The position numbers and the translations under genes were made by a program. From the NCBI RefSeq assembly GCF_900104635.1, contig NZ_FNWC01000006.1:1-64000 (forward strand): a stretch of 64,000 nt of DNA. Direction: 5' to 3'. The notes under the pieces are model-generated. The model did not search any database. It saw only the letters and a list, made by a program, of their open reading frames with translations, and was not told the origin of the DNA. The DNA is from Coprococcus phoceensis (lineage in GTDB: Bacteria > Bacillota > Clostridia > Lachnospirales > Lachnospiraceae). Shown here one piece after another: positions 1 to 8,779 of this stretch (its first letter is position 1; each line of letters opens with the position of its first letter).

Positions 1-30
1 TCCTGAGCCAGGATCAAACTCTCGTTAAAA
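1..30 (-). rRNA. 16S ribosomal RNA, 5' end only
   Basis: The reverse complement contains the universal 16S 5' segment AGAGTTTGATCCTGGCTCAG, preceded by an A/T-rich leader. Only the first 30 or so bases lie in the window and the rest of the gene runs off the left edge. The exact 5' boundary is inferred from the position of the conserved segment. Confidence 0.93.
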
Positions 31-202
31 GTGTTTGTTCCGGTTCAGATAACTGCTAGCTATCTTTCCCTTTACTGTTTTAGGTTGACATTTTCATGTC
101 TGTTCTGAATTTTTCTCTTTTAAGAATCTTTCAGGGTTATCTTGTCATCTGTTGTTTAATTATCAATGTTCTTTGTTTTTGTTGTCTTACGACAGCTATA
201 TT

Positions 203-231
203 AGATTACCACATCTTTCAGAGCTTGTCAA
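203..231 (-). promoter_or_regulatory. Probable rRNA operon promoter
   Basis: On the minus strand TTGACA (231-226) is followed by a 17-base spacer and TAATCT (208-203). It points at the 16S gene about 170 bases downstream and lies between that gene and tRNA-Ser. Position and near-consensus hexamers fit a strong rRNA promoter; no start site has been mapped. Confidence 0.6.
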
Positions 232-281
232 CAACTTTTTTAAAGTTTTTTATTTTTTATTTTAATGCTCTTTTTTCAAAG

Positions 282-369
282 CGGAGAAAGAGGGATTTGA
301 ACCCTCGCGCCGGTTGCCCGACCTACACCCTTAGCAGGGGCGCCTCTTCGGCCTCTTGAGTATTTCTCC
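282..369 (-). tRNA. tRNA-Ser (anticodon GCT)
   Basis: This is an 88-nt class II tRNA. The acceptor strands GGAGAAA and TTTCTCC pair, the discriminator is G, and the T-loop reads GGTTCAAATCC. A long variable arm follows the anticodon loop, as expected for serine tRNAs. The loop reads CTGCTAA, giving anticodon GCT for AGC/AGU codons. CCA is not encoded. Confidence 0.93.
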
Positions 370-514
370 GAATTGTTTTTTGATATGATATTCACATTGC
401 TCTCCTGCAATGCAAAAGTTATTATACTAGAGGATTTTACAAATGTCAACGGTTTTTTTAACTTAATTTTCATATTGACTCAATTCCTTGTTTTTATTAA
501 GGATTTCAGGCATT

Positions 515-1018
515 TTATTTTTCTTTGTAATCCTCATATCTTGCCATAATATATAGATAATCAGACAGTCTGTTCATATATTGCATTGCTTTCTTATCCA
601 CATGATATTGAAGTTCTACCCTTTTAAAGCATCTTTCTGCACGCCTTGCAACTGACCGCGCGACATCTAGACGTGCGGATGCTTCACAGTCACCGTAGAG
701 AATGAATTTCTTTTCTCTTGGAAATGCATTTTCTATCTTATCAATTTGGCTTTCAATATAAGTAATTTGCTCATTGTTTACTCTAAAGTCTGCATTCGCA
801 GAGTCTGCAATTCCTGCCATCACTGTAAGCAGTACCTGTTGAATCGCAGATAATTCTCGTTTTTGTTCTTCTTTTACCACAACTTTTGCCAAACCAATAT
901 TACTGCTTAGTTCGTCTATTGTTCCTAACAGTTCAATTCTGTCATCTGCCTTTGACACCTTAGTCTCGTTGAGTAAAGATGTCATACCTGTGTCCCCCGT
1001 ACCTGTATATAACTTCAT
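515..1018 (-). CDS. PduO-type cob(I)alamin adenosyltransferase
   Basis: The 167-residue protein is predicted to transfer the adenosyl group of ATP to cob(I)alamin, forming coenzyme B12 in the cytoplasm. It has the PduO-family N-terminal motif TGTGDTGMTSLL (residues 5-16) and the C-terminal arginine-rich signature RSVARRAER. Length is normal for a single-domain member. The ATG at 1018 is chosen because AGGAG lies 8 bases upstream. The in-frame GTG at 1027 falls inside that Shine-Dalgarno sequence and is unlikely to be used. No cobalamin genes or riboswitch were seen nearby, so the B12-dependent partner is unknown. Confidence 0.9.
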   Translation of the reverse strand: MKLYTGTGDTGMTSLLNETKVSKADDRIELLGTIDELSSNIGLAKVVVKEEQKRELSAIQQVLLTVMAGIADSANADFRVNNEQITYIESQIDKIENAFPREKKFILYGDCEASARLDVARSVARRAERCFKRVELQYHVDKKAMQYMNRLSDYLYIMARYEDYKEK

Positions 1019-1050
1019 TTTTATCACTCCTCGCTTTGTTTTACTGTAAA

Positions 1051-2085
1051 CTAATATTTAAAATGGCTGCTAAATCTAAGAATATAATTTCCGCTCGTCA
1101 GCTGTTCTCGCGTCTTTAGCGGAAATATCTTGTTTGCACCGACTTCTTTCGTCGGATCTTTGTAATATGTTGTATCTCCTATTTTAATTGCTGTCCATGC
1201 ATGATTTAAAGGACTTCCTCCATTAGACACTGTTCCAAGACAAACATAGGACTCTATCCCAGCTTTCCGACATAACTCTGATAAAATCATGGAAAGCCCC
1301 GCACACACTGCAGATTTATTTGTCACAGATGAAATATACACACTAAATTGTAATTCTTCGTCCTTCGCCTCTCCATATCCTATATTGGGTGTATAGTTCT
1401 CTGTATAATCCATATTTTCGATGATCCAATTACTAAAATACTCAACTGCCTCTTCCTGTGTCAGATTTTTAGGCATTTTAGAAATAACATCATCTAATAT
1501 TTCATTCGTCTCTTTTTGAATACTCTCATATTGATTCATTAAATCATTGGAAATTGTTGAAAAAATTTTCTTTTCCGATTCATAATTTGTCACAATCATA
1601 TCATCTGAAATTTCAAACTGATTTAACCTCGTGTCTTCCTCTCCAACATAGAGTTCCAATAATAGTTTACCTATCTTTTTCTCTTCCAAGTCCTCTTTTT
1701 TCTGATTTGTTCCCCAGTTTACAAGTTTATTTTCTGATGTAAATGGTAATGTTAAAAGAAAATAAAAATAGTTGTTATGATTGTTAAACCGAACTGCATC
1801 TGCGATTCTAGATAATTCGTTGACCGATATCTTTTTATCCAAAAGAATCTCTCCACCTTGATACACATCTAACTGTTCTATAATTTTATGGTAAACCTCC
1901 TGCTCATCAGAGGTTAATTGCTCATAATAAAAATTTGTATCAATATACTCATATGTCAATGCCAGCTCTTTAATCTGATTCTTTGCTACATTTTGTGACT
2001 GGTTTTCACTAATGATATTGATTGCCACTAATATTGCAAATACAATGCAACAACAAATAATCAGATATTTAGGTTTTATTTTCAT
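1051..2085 (-). CDS. Membrane-anchored transglutaminase-like protein
   Basis: The 344-residue protein has one N-terminal hydrophobic segment (about residues 6-25), so the bulk should lie outside the membrane. The C-terminal third matches the transglutaminase/cysteine protease fold. It has a candidate triad of Cys261 (SAVCAGLS), His295 (LNHAWT) and Asp310 (YKDPT). The middle region is not recognised. The substrate is unknown; bacterial relatives include peptidases and wall-associated enzymes. It lies between plsC and the cobalamin adenosyltransferase, with only 9 bases to plsC upstream, so co-transcription with plsC is likely. Confidence 0.75.
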   Translation of the reverse strand: MKIKPKYLIICCCIVFAILVAINIISENQSQNVAKNQIKELALTYEYIDTNFYYEQLTSDEQEVYHKIIEQLDVYQGGEILLDKKISVNELSRIADAVRFNNHNNYFYFLLTLPFTSENKLVNWGTNQKKEDLEEKKIGKLLLELYVGEEDTRLNQFEISDDMIVTNYESEKKIFSTISNDLMNQYESIQKETNEILDDVISKMPKNLTQEEAVEYFSNWIIENMDYTENYTPNIGYGEAKDEELQFSVYISSVTNKSAVCAGLSMILSELCRKAGIESYVCLGTVSNGGSPLNHAWTAIKIGDTTYYKDPTKEVGANKIFPLKTREQLTSGNYILRFSSHFKY

Positions 2086-2094
2086 GGCTCTCTC

Positions 2095-2811
2095 CTACCG
2101 CTCATTCTCCTTAATAACTTCCTCAATCCGTCTTTTTACTTCCGCCGCAATCTCCACTGTCTTCATATCTTTATATTCTTCGTACAGCATCGGTTTTAAG
2201 AAATGTACCTGCACATCAACCTGTGAAATTGTCTTTGTATCAAATGGTTTGAAGGAATCAATCAGTGCAACCGGCACAATCGGACATTTTGCTTTTGTCG
2301 CTGCTTTGAAGCTTCCACCTTTAAATTCTCCGACTTGATTTCCATTTTTTGATCTCGTTCCTTCCGGAAAAATGAGATAGTTACGTCCGTTTTTTACCTC
2401 TTCTGACACTGCCATGATAACTTTCATGGACTGTCTCACATCATCGCGGTCGATTGTAAACGCTTTCATGCAGGCAAATACCTGCTTTAAAAATTGTATA
2501 TTTTTCACTTCCTGCTTTGCCACAACAGAAAATGGATGGTCCGGGCAGGCATCTACAATCGCCAGCACATCATACAGTCCTTGATGGTTCGGGAAGAACA
2601 TAAATCCATCTTCTTTCGGTATATTATCCTGTCCATGCACATCAATATGTACATTCCCGCCTCGATTAGCTCGTTTTACAATAAATTTCAACATGTCATA
2701 GCGCTGCTTTTCTGTGTATTTTTCCACATGACTTGCATAATAGCACAGCTTGCACCACATATATGGAACAAGCAGAATATTTCGGAATACCATCATTAAA
2801 ATTCTTTTCAT
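2095..2811 (-). CDS. plsC: 1-acyl-sn-glycerol-3-phosphate acyltransferase
   Basis: This 238-residue PlsC-family enzyme acylates lysophosphatidic acid to phosphatidic acid at the membrane. The catalytic NHxxxxD motif is NHQGLYD (residues 75-81) and the glycerol-phosphate binding FPEGTR motif is at 148-153. A hydrophobic N-terminus (residues 4-20) fits membrane association. It begins 14 bases after the fumarase beta subunit and is probably in the same transcript. Its family also contains related lysophospholipid acyltransferases, so exact substrate preference is inferred. Confidence 0.88.
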   Translation of the reverse strand: MKRILMMVFRNILLVPYMWCKLCYYASHVEKYTEKQRYDMLKFIVKRANRGGNVHIDVHGQDNIPKEDGFMFFPNHQGLYDVLAIVDACPDHPFSVVAKQEVKNIQFLKQVFACMKAFTIDRDDVRQSMKVIMAVSEEVKNGRNYLIFPEGTRSKNGNQVGEFKGGSFKAATKAKCPIVPVALIDSFKPFDTKTISQVDVQVHFLKPMLYEEYKDMKTVEIAAEVKRRIEEVIKENER

Positions 2812-2825
2812 CTTTTTGCCCTCTT

Positions 2826-3374
2826 TTATTTTTTATACTGTTCTATTGCAGTCTCGTACAGATTATTGCCTTCGCAGTCAATTACAACGATAACGGGAAA
2901 ATTTTTTACAGTCAGCCGACGTATTGCCTCTGTTCCGAGATCGTCGTAGGCTACCACCTCGGACTCCTGAATACATTTTGAAAGAAGAGCCCCTGCACCT
3001 CCGACTGCCGCAAAATAAACTGATTGATTGCGAATGATTGCATCTATGACTTCTTTGGACCGTTTTCCTTTTCCAATCATCCCGCCAAGTCCTAAGTCTA
3101 GCAGCTTCGGTGTGTATTTATCCATACGGCTTGCGGTCGTCGGTCCAGCAGATCCGATTACCCGTCCCTCTCTCGCCGGAGACGGTCCCATATAATAGAC
3201 AATCTCATCTTTGAGCGGAACCGGAAGTTCTTTTCCTTCCCGCAATGTCTCATCCATTCTTTTATGCGCTGCATCACGTGCTGTATAAATTGTTCCTGTG
3301 ATATATACATAATCTCCGGCACGCAGTGTTTTTACGATTTCTTTTTCCAGTGGTGCTTTTATATATTTTTCCAT
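2826..3374 (-). CDS. Class I fumarate hydratase, beta subunit (C-terminal domain)
   Basis: The 182-residue protein matches the C-terminal catalytic half of oxygen-sensitive Fe-S fumarases and related tartrate dehydratases. These interconvert fumarate and malate. Family landmarks include AGPTTASRMD and the glycine-rich LGGMIGKGKRS, which contribute to substrate binding. It starts 9 bases after the alpha subunit stop, the usual two-subunit arrangement in Clostridia. The alpha partner has lost its native start to an insertion, so production of a working complex is uncertain. Confidence 0.88.
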   Translation of the reverse strand: MEKYIKAPLEKEIVKTLRAGDYVYITGTIYTARDAAHKRMDETLREGKELPVPLKDEIVYYMGPSPAREGRVIGSAGPTTASRMDKYTPKLLDLGLGGMIGKGKRSKEVIDAIIRNQSVYFAAVGGAGALLSKCIQESEVVAYDDLGTEAIRRLTVKNFPVIVVIDCEGNNLYETAIEQYKK

Positions 3375-3383
3375 AATGACCTC

Positions 3384-4181
3384 CTATAATACACGAACAA
3401 TATGACGGTTCACATGACAGCAAATATTAATTGCAACCGGAAGTCCGGCAATATGAGTTGGATAGGTGTTGATATTTACCGCAAGAGCCGTCGTGGTTCC
3501 TCCAAGACCTCCCGGTCCTATTCCAAGACTGTTGATCTTCGCAAGTAATTCTTTTTCCATCTCTTTGACATACTGAATATCAGAGTGTGTTCCGACTTCT
3601 CTTGTCAATGCCTCTTTTGCCATAAGTGCACATTTTTCAAATGTGCCTCCAATTCCAACTCCCACTACCATCGGTGGACATGCATTCGGACCTGCTTCTT
3701 TAACAGCTGTCAGGACCGCTTCTTTGACACCTTCTATTCCGTCTGCCGGTTTTAGCATAAAAACACGGCTCATATTCTCACTTCCAAATCCTTTCGGTGC
3801 AACTTTGATTTTTACTTGCGAACCTTCCACAATTTTATAATGAATGACCGCAGGTGTATTATCTTTTGTATTTTCACGAATAAGAGGATCTTTGACGACG
3901 GATTTTCGTAAAAATCCTTCCACATATCCCTGACGTACCCCCTCATTGACCGCATCCTCCAATGAACCACCTTGTAAATGGACATCCTGTCCGATTTCCA
4001 AAAAAATCACTGCCATTCCTGTATCCTGGCAAATTGGTATCATATCATCTGCAGCAATCTGAAGATTCTCCTCAAGCTGTTCTAATATCTGTTTTCCAAG
4101 AGGTGATTGCTCTGCTTTTTCGGCTTGCTTCATTGCTCGCTCCATATCTTCGGATAGAAAATGGTTCGCTTCGATACACAT
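3384..4181 (-). CDS. Class I fumarate hydratase alpha subunit, 5' end displaced by an insertion
   Basis: This is the Fe-S binding half of the two-subunit fumarase. Candidate cluster ligands are Cys51 (ICQDTG), Cys168 (ACPPM) and one of the cysteines near 254 (CCHVN). The frame starts at MCIEANHF, an internal position in the family, which normally has about 15 more residues. In-frame codons upstream (TTNIKE) look like gene sequence but contain no ATG, GTG or TTG. No Shine-Dalgarno precedes 4181. The missing start (GTG, then IRTINIKEI) lies at 11924, across a 7.7-kb mobile element. Translation from 4181 is possible but likely weak. Confidence 0.85.
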   Translation of the reverse strand: MCIEANHFLSEDMERAMKQAEKAEQSPLGKQILEQLEENLQIAADDMIPICQDTGMAVIFLEIGQDVHLQGGSLEDAVNEGVRQGYVEGFLRKSVVKDPLIRENTKDNTPAVIHYKIVEGSQVKIKVAPKGFGSENMSRVFMLKPADGIEGVKEAVLTAVKEAGPNACPPMVVGVGIGGTFEKCALMAKEALTREVGTHSDIQYVKEMEKELLAKINSLGIGPGGLGGTTTALAVNINTYPTHIAGLPVAINICCHVNRHIVRVL

Positions 4182-4194
4182 TTCTTTTATATTT

Positions 4195-4219
4195 GTTGTA
4201 AATTTTATATCTAATTTTT
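4195..4219. other. Left junction (att) of the Tn916-type element
   Basis: Gene-like sequence of the fumarase alpha 5' region gives way here to A/T-rich element sequence. The string ATATCTAATTTTT (4207-4219) closely matches ATATATAATTTTT at the right junction, with one difference. Flanking gene sequence on both sides also shares ATTTCTTTTATATT (4180-4193 and 11896-11909). The exact crossover cannot be fixed from one sequence. Confidence 0.55.
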
Positions 4220-4331
4220 GATTATCCGTATAAACACTATACTTTCAAATATTTTGAAGTATAGAAAAGCACTCATTTTACCACGAATTTACCATAATTA
4301 AACGAGCCTTGATATGACTATAAATAACACT

Positions 4332-4364
4332 AAAAAGACCTCACACCTAAACGGTGTCTTTTTT
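4332..4364. terminator. Bidirectional hairpin near the left end of the element
   Basis: ACACC pairs with GGTGT around a five-base loop, flanked by AAAAAGAC on one side and GTCTTTTTT on the other. It can therefore act in either direction and would end the minus-strand pan transcript before the fumarase gene. Confidence 0.6.
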
Positions 4365-4429
4365 AAAAGCAGTCAATCATAAGACCAACTGCTTTGTAAA
4401 TATAGATATTAAATTGTTAAGCTGAGATT

Positions 4430-4620
4430 TTACTTAGATTTATCTTTCACTGGTTTGCTATTTTCATCATTTTCTCCTTCAAGCCATGCCATTATGCCAA
4501 AGTTACAAAATGGATAAATTATTACTTCTTTATAAACTTCTTGCTCACAACGAGGGCAGATGACATATTCTTCACCTTTTACATTTTTTAATTACCGAAA
4601 TGCCCTTTTTTATTTGCAAA
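4430..4620 (-). pseudogene. Short cysteine-containing frame without a start codon
   Basis: A minus-strand frame ending at 4430 encodes EEYVICPRCEQEVYKE, a CxxC knuckle, then YPFCNFGIMAWLEGEN. It is open back to a stop just after panD but has no ATG, GTG or TTG at a sensible position and no Shine-Dalgarno. It may be a decayed zinc-ribbon gene or use a rare start. Function is unknown. Confidence 0.35.
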
Positions 4621-4629
4621 TTACATGTC

Positions 4630-5010
4630 TTATAGCTTACCATGTTTTTCGTATCTTGCGACTCTTGATATTTTGTTATCCTCATCTACAAATACTACTT
4701 TAGGTGGATTTTTCTTTACCTCTTCTGGAGTCATCTGTGCATAGCACATTATGATTATCTTATCACCTGTCTGAACACATCTTGCAGCAGCTCCATTGAG
4801 ACATATCATTCCGCTGCCTCTTTCTCCTGCAATTGTGTATGTCTCAAATCTGTTCCCATTATTTATATCTACGATACTTACCTTTTCATACTCCAAAATT
4901 CCGGCACTGTCAAGTAAGTCTTCGTCTACAGTGATGCTTCCTACATAATCAAGTTCTGCTTGAACTACTGTAGCTCTGTGTATCTTCCCCTTTAACATTT
5001 CAAATGTCAT
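4630..5010 (-). CDS. panD: Aspartate 1-decarboxylase, proenzyme
   Basis: The 126-residue protein is the pyruvoyl enzyme that makes beta-alanine from aspartate for pantothenate synthesis. The self-cleavage site Gly24-Ser25 (YVGSITVD) sits exactly where it does in characterised PanD, and the length is typical. The ATG at 5010 is chosen because GGGGG lies 6 bases upstream. A longer in-frame start at 5049 would overlap panC and lacks such a site. It is the last gene of the element-borne pan operon, followed by a hairpin terminator at 4332-4364. Confidence 0.93.
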   Translation of the reverse strand: MTFEMLKGKIHRATVVQAELDYVGSITVDEDLLDSAGILEYEKVSIVDINNGNRFETYTIAGERGSGMICLNGAAARCVQTGDKIIIMCYAQMTPEEVKKNPPKVVFVDEDNKISRVARYEKHGKL

Positions 5011-5023
5011 ATTTAACCCCCGT

Positions 5024-5869
5024 TTAACCTTCGTAAATAAAGTTGTCAATCAATCTGGTTTTGCCGATATAAACTGCCATGGCAACTAGTACTGGTGCTG
5101 TCATCTCCTTGACCGGTTTAACTGAAACAGCGTCTACAGCCTGAACATAATCTATTTTCGCCATAGGCTCAGTTTCAATAAGCTTAATCATTTCTGATAC
5201 AATTTTATCTGTATCTTTTTCTCCTGCTTTTGCCATATCTTCTCCGAGCTTAACTGCTTTGCTTAAAATTAGTGCCGCCTTTCTCTCATCTTTGCTTAGA
5301 TATGTATTTCTTGAACTCTTTGCAAGACCATCCTCTTCTCTAACTATAGGGCAGCCCACAATTTCGATATCAAAGTTCAAATCTCTAACCATTCTTTTTA
5401 TAATCGCAAGCTGCTGTGCATCCTTTTGACCAAAGTAAGCTCTGTCGGGATTTACAATATTAAAAAGTTTAGATACTACTGTGCCTACACCCCTGAAATG
5501 TATTGGTCGTGATTTTCCACAAAGTTCCTCTGAAAGACTTTCTATGTTTACATATGTTGAAAAATCGTCAAAATACATATTTTCCGGCTCAGGATTAAAT
5601 ATTAAATTAGCACCTGCCTCCTCACATAGCATAGTATCCCTTTCCAAATCCCTCGGATAGCTTTCCAAATCTTCCCCTACTCCAAATTGAGTCGGATTTA
5701 CAAAATCACTGACAACAACTCTATCGTTTTCTGAAACAGCCCTTGTAATTAAACTCTTATGTCCTTCGTGCAAAAATCCCATAGTAGGAACAAGACCTAC
5801 TGTAAGACCTTCTTTCTTCCATTCTTTGACTATAACTCTCACTTCATCTACGGTTTTTACTATTTTCAT
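5024..5869 (-). CDS. panC: Pantothenate synthetase (pantoate-beta-alanine ligase)
   Basis: The 281-residue cytoplasmic enzyme joins pantoate and beta-alanine using ATP. The nucleotidyl-transferase HIGH-type motif is seen in [10 protein letters not shown] (residues 28-37). The family segments [10 protein letters not shown] and the KMSKS-like KSSRNTYL are present. Length is standard. It lies 11 bases downstream of panB and 13 bases upstream of panD, giving panB-panC-panD order on the minus strand. The whole set lies within the Tn916-type element, so it is cargo rather than native flanking DNA. Confidence 0.95.
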
Positions 5870-5880
5870 CGTTCTATCTC

Positions 5881-6708
5881 CTAATATAACTTGTTAATTA
5901 CATCTTCTGAAATTTTAAATGTGTGTTCAGGTGCTGGAAAGCTTCCCTGTTTAGTTTCTTCTATATATGCAGCAAAGGCTTCTTTCATTACATCTCCTAC
6001 CTTTGCGAATTGTTTTACGAATTTAGGTGTAAAGTCAGAGACCATTCCAAGCATGTCCTGATAAACGAGAATCTGTCCATCGCAGCCAGATCCTGCACCT
6101 ATTCCTATTGTAGGAATATTAATGCTTTCAGAAATAATTTCCGCTAATTTTGCAGGTACGCATTCCAAAACAATCGCAAATGCTCCTGCTTCTTCAACAG
6201 CTTTTGCCTCTTCAATGAGTTTCTTTGCTCCCTCTTCACTTTTTCCCTGAACTTTAAAGCCTCCAAAAACGTTCACTGACTGAGGTGTAAGTCCAATATG
6301 TGCCATAACAGGAATTGAAGCAGCTGTAATAGCTTTAATCTGTGGACAAACAGAGGCTCCACCTTCTAGCTTTACTGCTTGACATCTTCCTTCTTTCATA
6401 AGTCTTCCTGCGTTATACATGGCCTCTTCAACTGAAACTTGATATGACATAAACGGCATATCTCCAACTACTAAGGCATCTTTGGCACCTCTTGTAACTG
6501 CTCTTGTATGGTGAATCATATCTTCCATTGTTACCGGCAAAGTATTTTCGTATCCGAGCATAACCATGCCAAGAGAATCTCCAACGAGAATACCGTTAAT
6601 ACCTGACTGATCCATCAATTTAGCTGTCGAATAGTCATAGGCTGTCAGCATTGTAATCTTATCGCCCTTAACCTTCTGTTCTTTAAAAGTGGATACTGTG
6701 TTTTTCAT
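5881..6708 (-). CDS. panB: 3-methyl-2-oxobutanoate hydroxymethyltransferase
   Basis: The 275-residue TIM-barrel enzyme converts alpha-ketoisovalerate to ketopantoate with methylene-tetrahydrofolate, the first committed step to pantothenate. Family segments [25 protein letters not shown] and [12 protein letters not shown] are present, covering metal and substrate binding. Its start overlaps the end of the DUF2520 gene by 26 bases, which implies translational coupling. No dedicated ketopantoate reductase gene is recognised in the operon except possibly that upstream neighbour. Confidence 0.95.
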
Positions 6709-7576
6709 TTTTAATTACCTCCGTCATCTTCAAATAGTCACTGTCTAAATGTTTTTCCTGTGCAATACTGAGAAGCTTTTCTGAAAGCAAAAGATATATC
6801 ATCTCATATCCCACCTTTTCCTCAGACTCGTTTATCCATGCTGCCTTAATAGCTTCAATGTGTTTTGTGATAGTCGACAAATCATTTCGCTCAACAGGAC
6901 CTGTGAGGGCAGCCGCAACCCCTTTTTCTGCCAATGTGTCGGCATTTCCAGTAAACAAAGGCACTAAGGCTTTCTTTGCATCTTTTTTATCAAAGCCGCA
7001 TTTTACAAGCATTTCAGCCCCCACTTGAAAAAGTCCGTTTACGAGATTGCTTACAACTACTGCACCGCAGTGGTAAAGAGATTTATTTTCCGCTCCCATT
7101 GCGATTACCTTATTTCCTGCTCGCTCAAAGATACTCTTAATCTCATCTAGATTCTCTGCCGAACCCTCCACAGTAAAATAAGCCTTATTCAAGTGTTTCC
7201 ATGATTCGCACTTATCACTTATTGCATATAGGGGATGTACCGAATAGATATTTGCACCGAGGTTTTCACCATCAAAAAAAACGGTTGATGAAATCGAACC
7301 GCTGCAATGACAAATATTTTTATTTTTAATATCCAGATTCTTCATATAATCCCATACTTTGCTTATCTGTCCATCAGGCACAGTAATAAACAGGGTATCA
7401 CTGTCACTTAAGATATTCTCTATACTCTTATATAGTTTTGTGTTAGTAAAATCTGCTGCTGATTTAGCTGATTCCGGTGATTTGCTGAAGTAACCCGTAA
7501 TCTCTACGCCGTTTTCCTTCAGGTATTTTCCAAGGGAAAATCCTACTTTCCCCGCTCCGATAAATCCTGCTCTCAT
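6683..7576 (-). CDS. Rossmann-like DUF2520 protein, candidate ketopantoate reductase-like enzyme
   Basis: The 297-residue protein begins with a dinucleotide-binding fold, [16 protein letters not shown] (about residues 4-19), followed by an all-helical C-terminal DUF2520-type region with TGPVERND. Proteins of this family often sit beside panBCD in Clostridia, and the genes overlap here. A role in the reduction of ketopantoate is plausible but is an inference, because it is not a canonical PanE. The ATG at 7576 is chosen because AGGAG lies 8 bases upstream. A frame start at 7639 has no such site. It is the first gene of the operon. Confidence 0.75.
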   Translation of the reverse strand: MRAGFIGAGKVGFSLGKYLKENGVEITGYFSKSPESAKSAADFTNTKLYKSIENILSDSDTLFITVPDGQISKVWDYMKNLDIKNKNICHCSGSISSTVFFDGENLGANIYSVHPLYAISDKCESWKHLNKAYFTVEGSAENLDEIKSIFERAGNKVIAMGAENKSLYHCGAVVVSNLVNGLFQVGAEMLVKCGFDKKDAKKALVPLFTGNADTLAEKGVAAALTGPVERNDLSTITKHIEAIKAAWINESEEKVGYEMIYLLLSEKLLSIAQEKHLDSDYLKMTEVIKNEKHSIHF

Positions 7577-7712
7577 ATCGATCACTCCTTTCTGGGAAGT
7601 GACAATCATGAAAATCTGCATGGATGAGGTCTCGTTCAAACTGATATAATCCTCATGGTTTAAAAATAAAAAATATGTGGTATAGTTTCTGTTCGAATAC
7701 TATCTACCCATT

Positions 7713-7741
7713 ACTATAGCACCTATTTAAGTGATTGTACA
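7713..7741 (-). promoter_or_regulatory. Possible promoter of the pan operon
   Basis: On the minus strand TGTACA (7741-7736), a 17-base spacer and TATAGT (7718-7713) precede the DUF2520 gene by about 137 bases. The -35 is weak, so this is tentative. The rest of 7577-7804 shows no other recognised feature. Confidence 0.35.
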
Positions 7742-7804
7742 GAGAAAAAAATAAGGCACCACTCTAACTAATTTATCATTAAAGTGATGCTAATATAAAT
7801 CGTG

Positions 7805-8008
7805 TTATTTAGCTTTTCTGTATTTAATCATTTTCACAATCTGAATTATCAAAGTCGGGATAAAAATATAAAGCATGACAAAACACTTCTTCATTTTTCG
7901 CTTGATTACCCACCACAGAAAAGAAAGAACCCTGTAAAGAGCCTTACCACCATTGGTGGTGCTTTGCACTCTTGATTGGGCTTTTTGTTTGCTGTATCTT
8001 TCATGCAA
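7805..8008 (-). CDS. Small basic membrane protein, unknown function
   Basis: The 67-residue frame has a basic N-terminal half and one hydrophobic segment (about residues 41-58, KCFVMLYIFIPTLIIQIV), ending in lysine and arginine. It starts 8 bases after the stop of the XRE regulator in the same direction. The AGAGGA in the end of that gene may serve as its ribosome binding site, though spacing is long. No family is recognised. Because it is short and poorly supported by motifs, coding status is moderate. Confidence 0.45.
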   Translation of the reverse strand: MHERYSKQKAQSRVQSTTNGGKALYRVLSFLWWVIKRKMKKCFVMLYIFIPTLIIQIVKMIKYRKAK

Positions 8009-8016
8009 GAGGAAAA

Positions 8017-8688
8017 TTAAAGTCCTCTATTCCATTTCTCTTTTAGATAATCTTCATAGTCCGTTTCATTAAAATCTAATTGTGGCGAAGTGTTGGGAAT
8101 GTTGTTTCTGTTGTCTATATCTGCAAGCTGACGGAATATCCAATCATCATAAGGGTCGTGATATTTATACTCTTTGGGCTGTTCTCTGTATCGGTCTAAC
8201 CCTCGCATTTCCTTATGTACTTTCATCATGCGTTCCAATTTCTGACGCTGTATCAACTGCTTGATTTCCATAAGTTCTTCCAACTCTACTACCTCACTAG
8301 AAAGATAATTGCTAATGTATCTAATCAATGTAGTTTCCATGTAAAATCTACATTCTTTTTCGTCATTGAAAAATTCATTTTCAGACAAATAATCTAAGGA
8401 AACATTAAAATCCTGTTCTCGTTTGATAACGTCCATGATATATGGCTCGGTGTGGTCAATATATTTCCATTCCCCCGACAATAATTCATTCGGTGTTACT
8501 CCCAGCACGTCCATTATCTTTTCCAATGTATCAAAGGTAGGATAATTCACACCTCGTTCAATCTTGGAAAGGCTCTGCATATTGATACCGATTTTATTGG
8601 CAAGTTCCTGTTGTTTCATTCCCCTGTGTTTTCTTATGATTTGTATGTTTTCTCCTAAGAAACTGATTTTCTTTTCATAATACTCCAT
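8017..8688 (-). CDS. XRE-family regulator of the Tn916-type element
   Basis: The 223-residue protein has an N-terminal Cro/C1 helix-turn-helix (about residues 12-70; MKQQELANKIGINMQSLSKIERG). A longer C-terminal region rich in charged residues has no recognised domain. It is transcribed away from the rep-xis-int genes, the usual place for an element repressor that keeps excision and transfer genes off. A near-consensus promoter lies just upstream at 8739-8767. Targets are inferred from position only. Confidence 0.82.
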   Translation of the reverse strand: MEYYEKKISFLGENIQIIRKHRGMKQQELANKIGINMQSLSKIERGVNYPTFDTLEKIMDVLGVTPNELLSGEWKYIDHTEPYIMDVIKREQDFNVSLDYLSENEFFNDEKECRFYMETTLIRYISNYLSSEVVELEELMEIKQLIQRQKLERMMKVHKEMRGLDRYREQPKEYKYHDPYDDWIFRQLADIDNRNNIPNTSPQLDFNETDYEDYLKEKWNRGL

Positions 8689-8738
8689 AACTTAGTATAA
8701 CCGCTCCTTTCGTTGCTTTTATTGTCATTTATAAGCAT

Positions 8739-8767
8739 ATCATACTTAATATATATCGAAAAGTCAA
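8739..8767 (-). promoter_or_regulatory. Promoter of the element regulator
   Basis: TTGACT (8767-8762), a 17-base spacer and TATGAT (8744-8739) are followed by GAAAGGAGCGG and the XRE gene start. Both hexamers are one base from consensus. Confidence 0.65.
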
Positions 8768-8779
8768 TCGAAACTTCTT

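Noticed and set aside
96..473. Two frames overlapping tRNA-Ser
   Set aside because: They read through the tRNA gene and the rRNA leader; composition is not protein-like.
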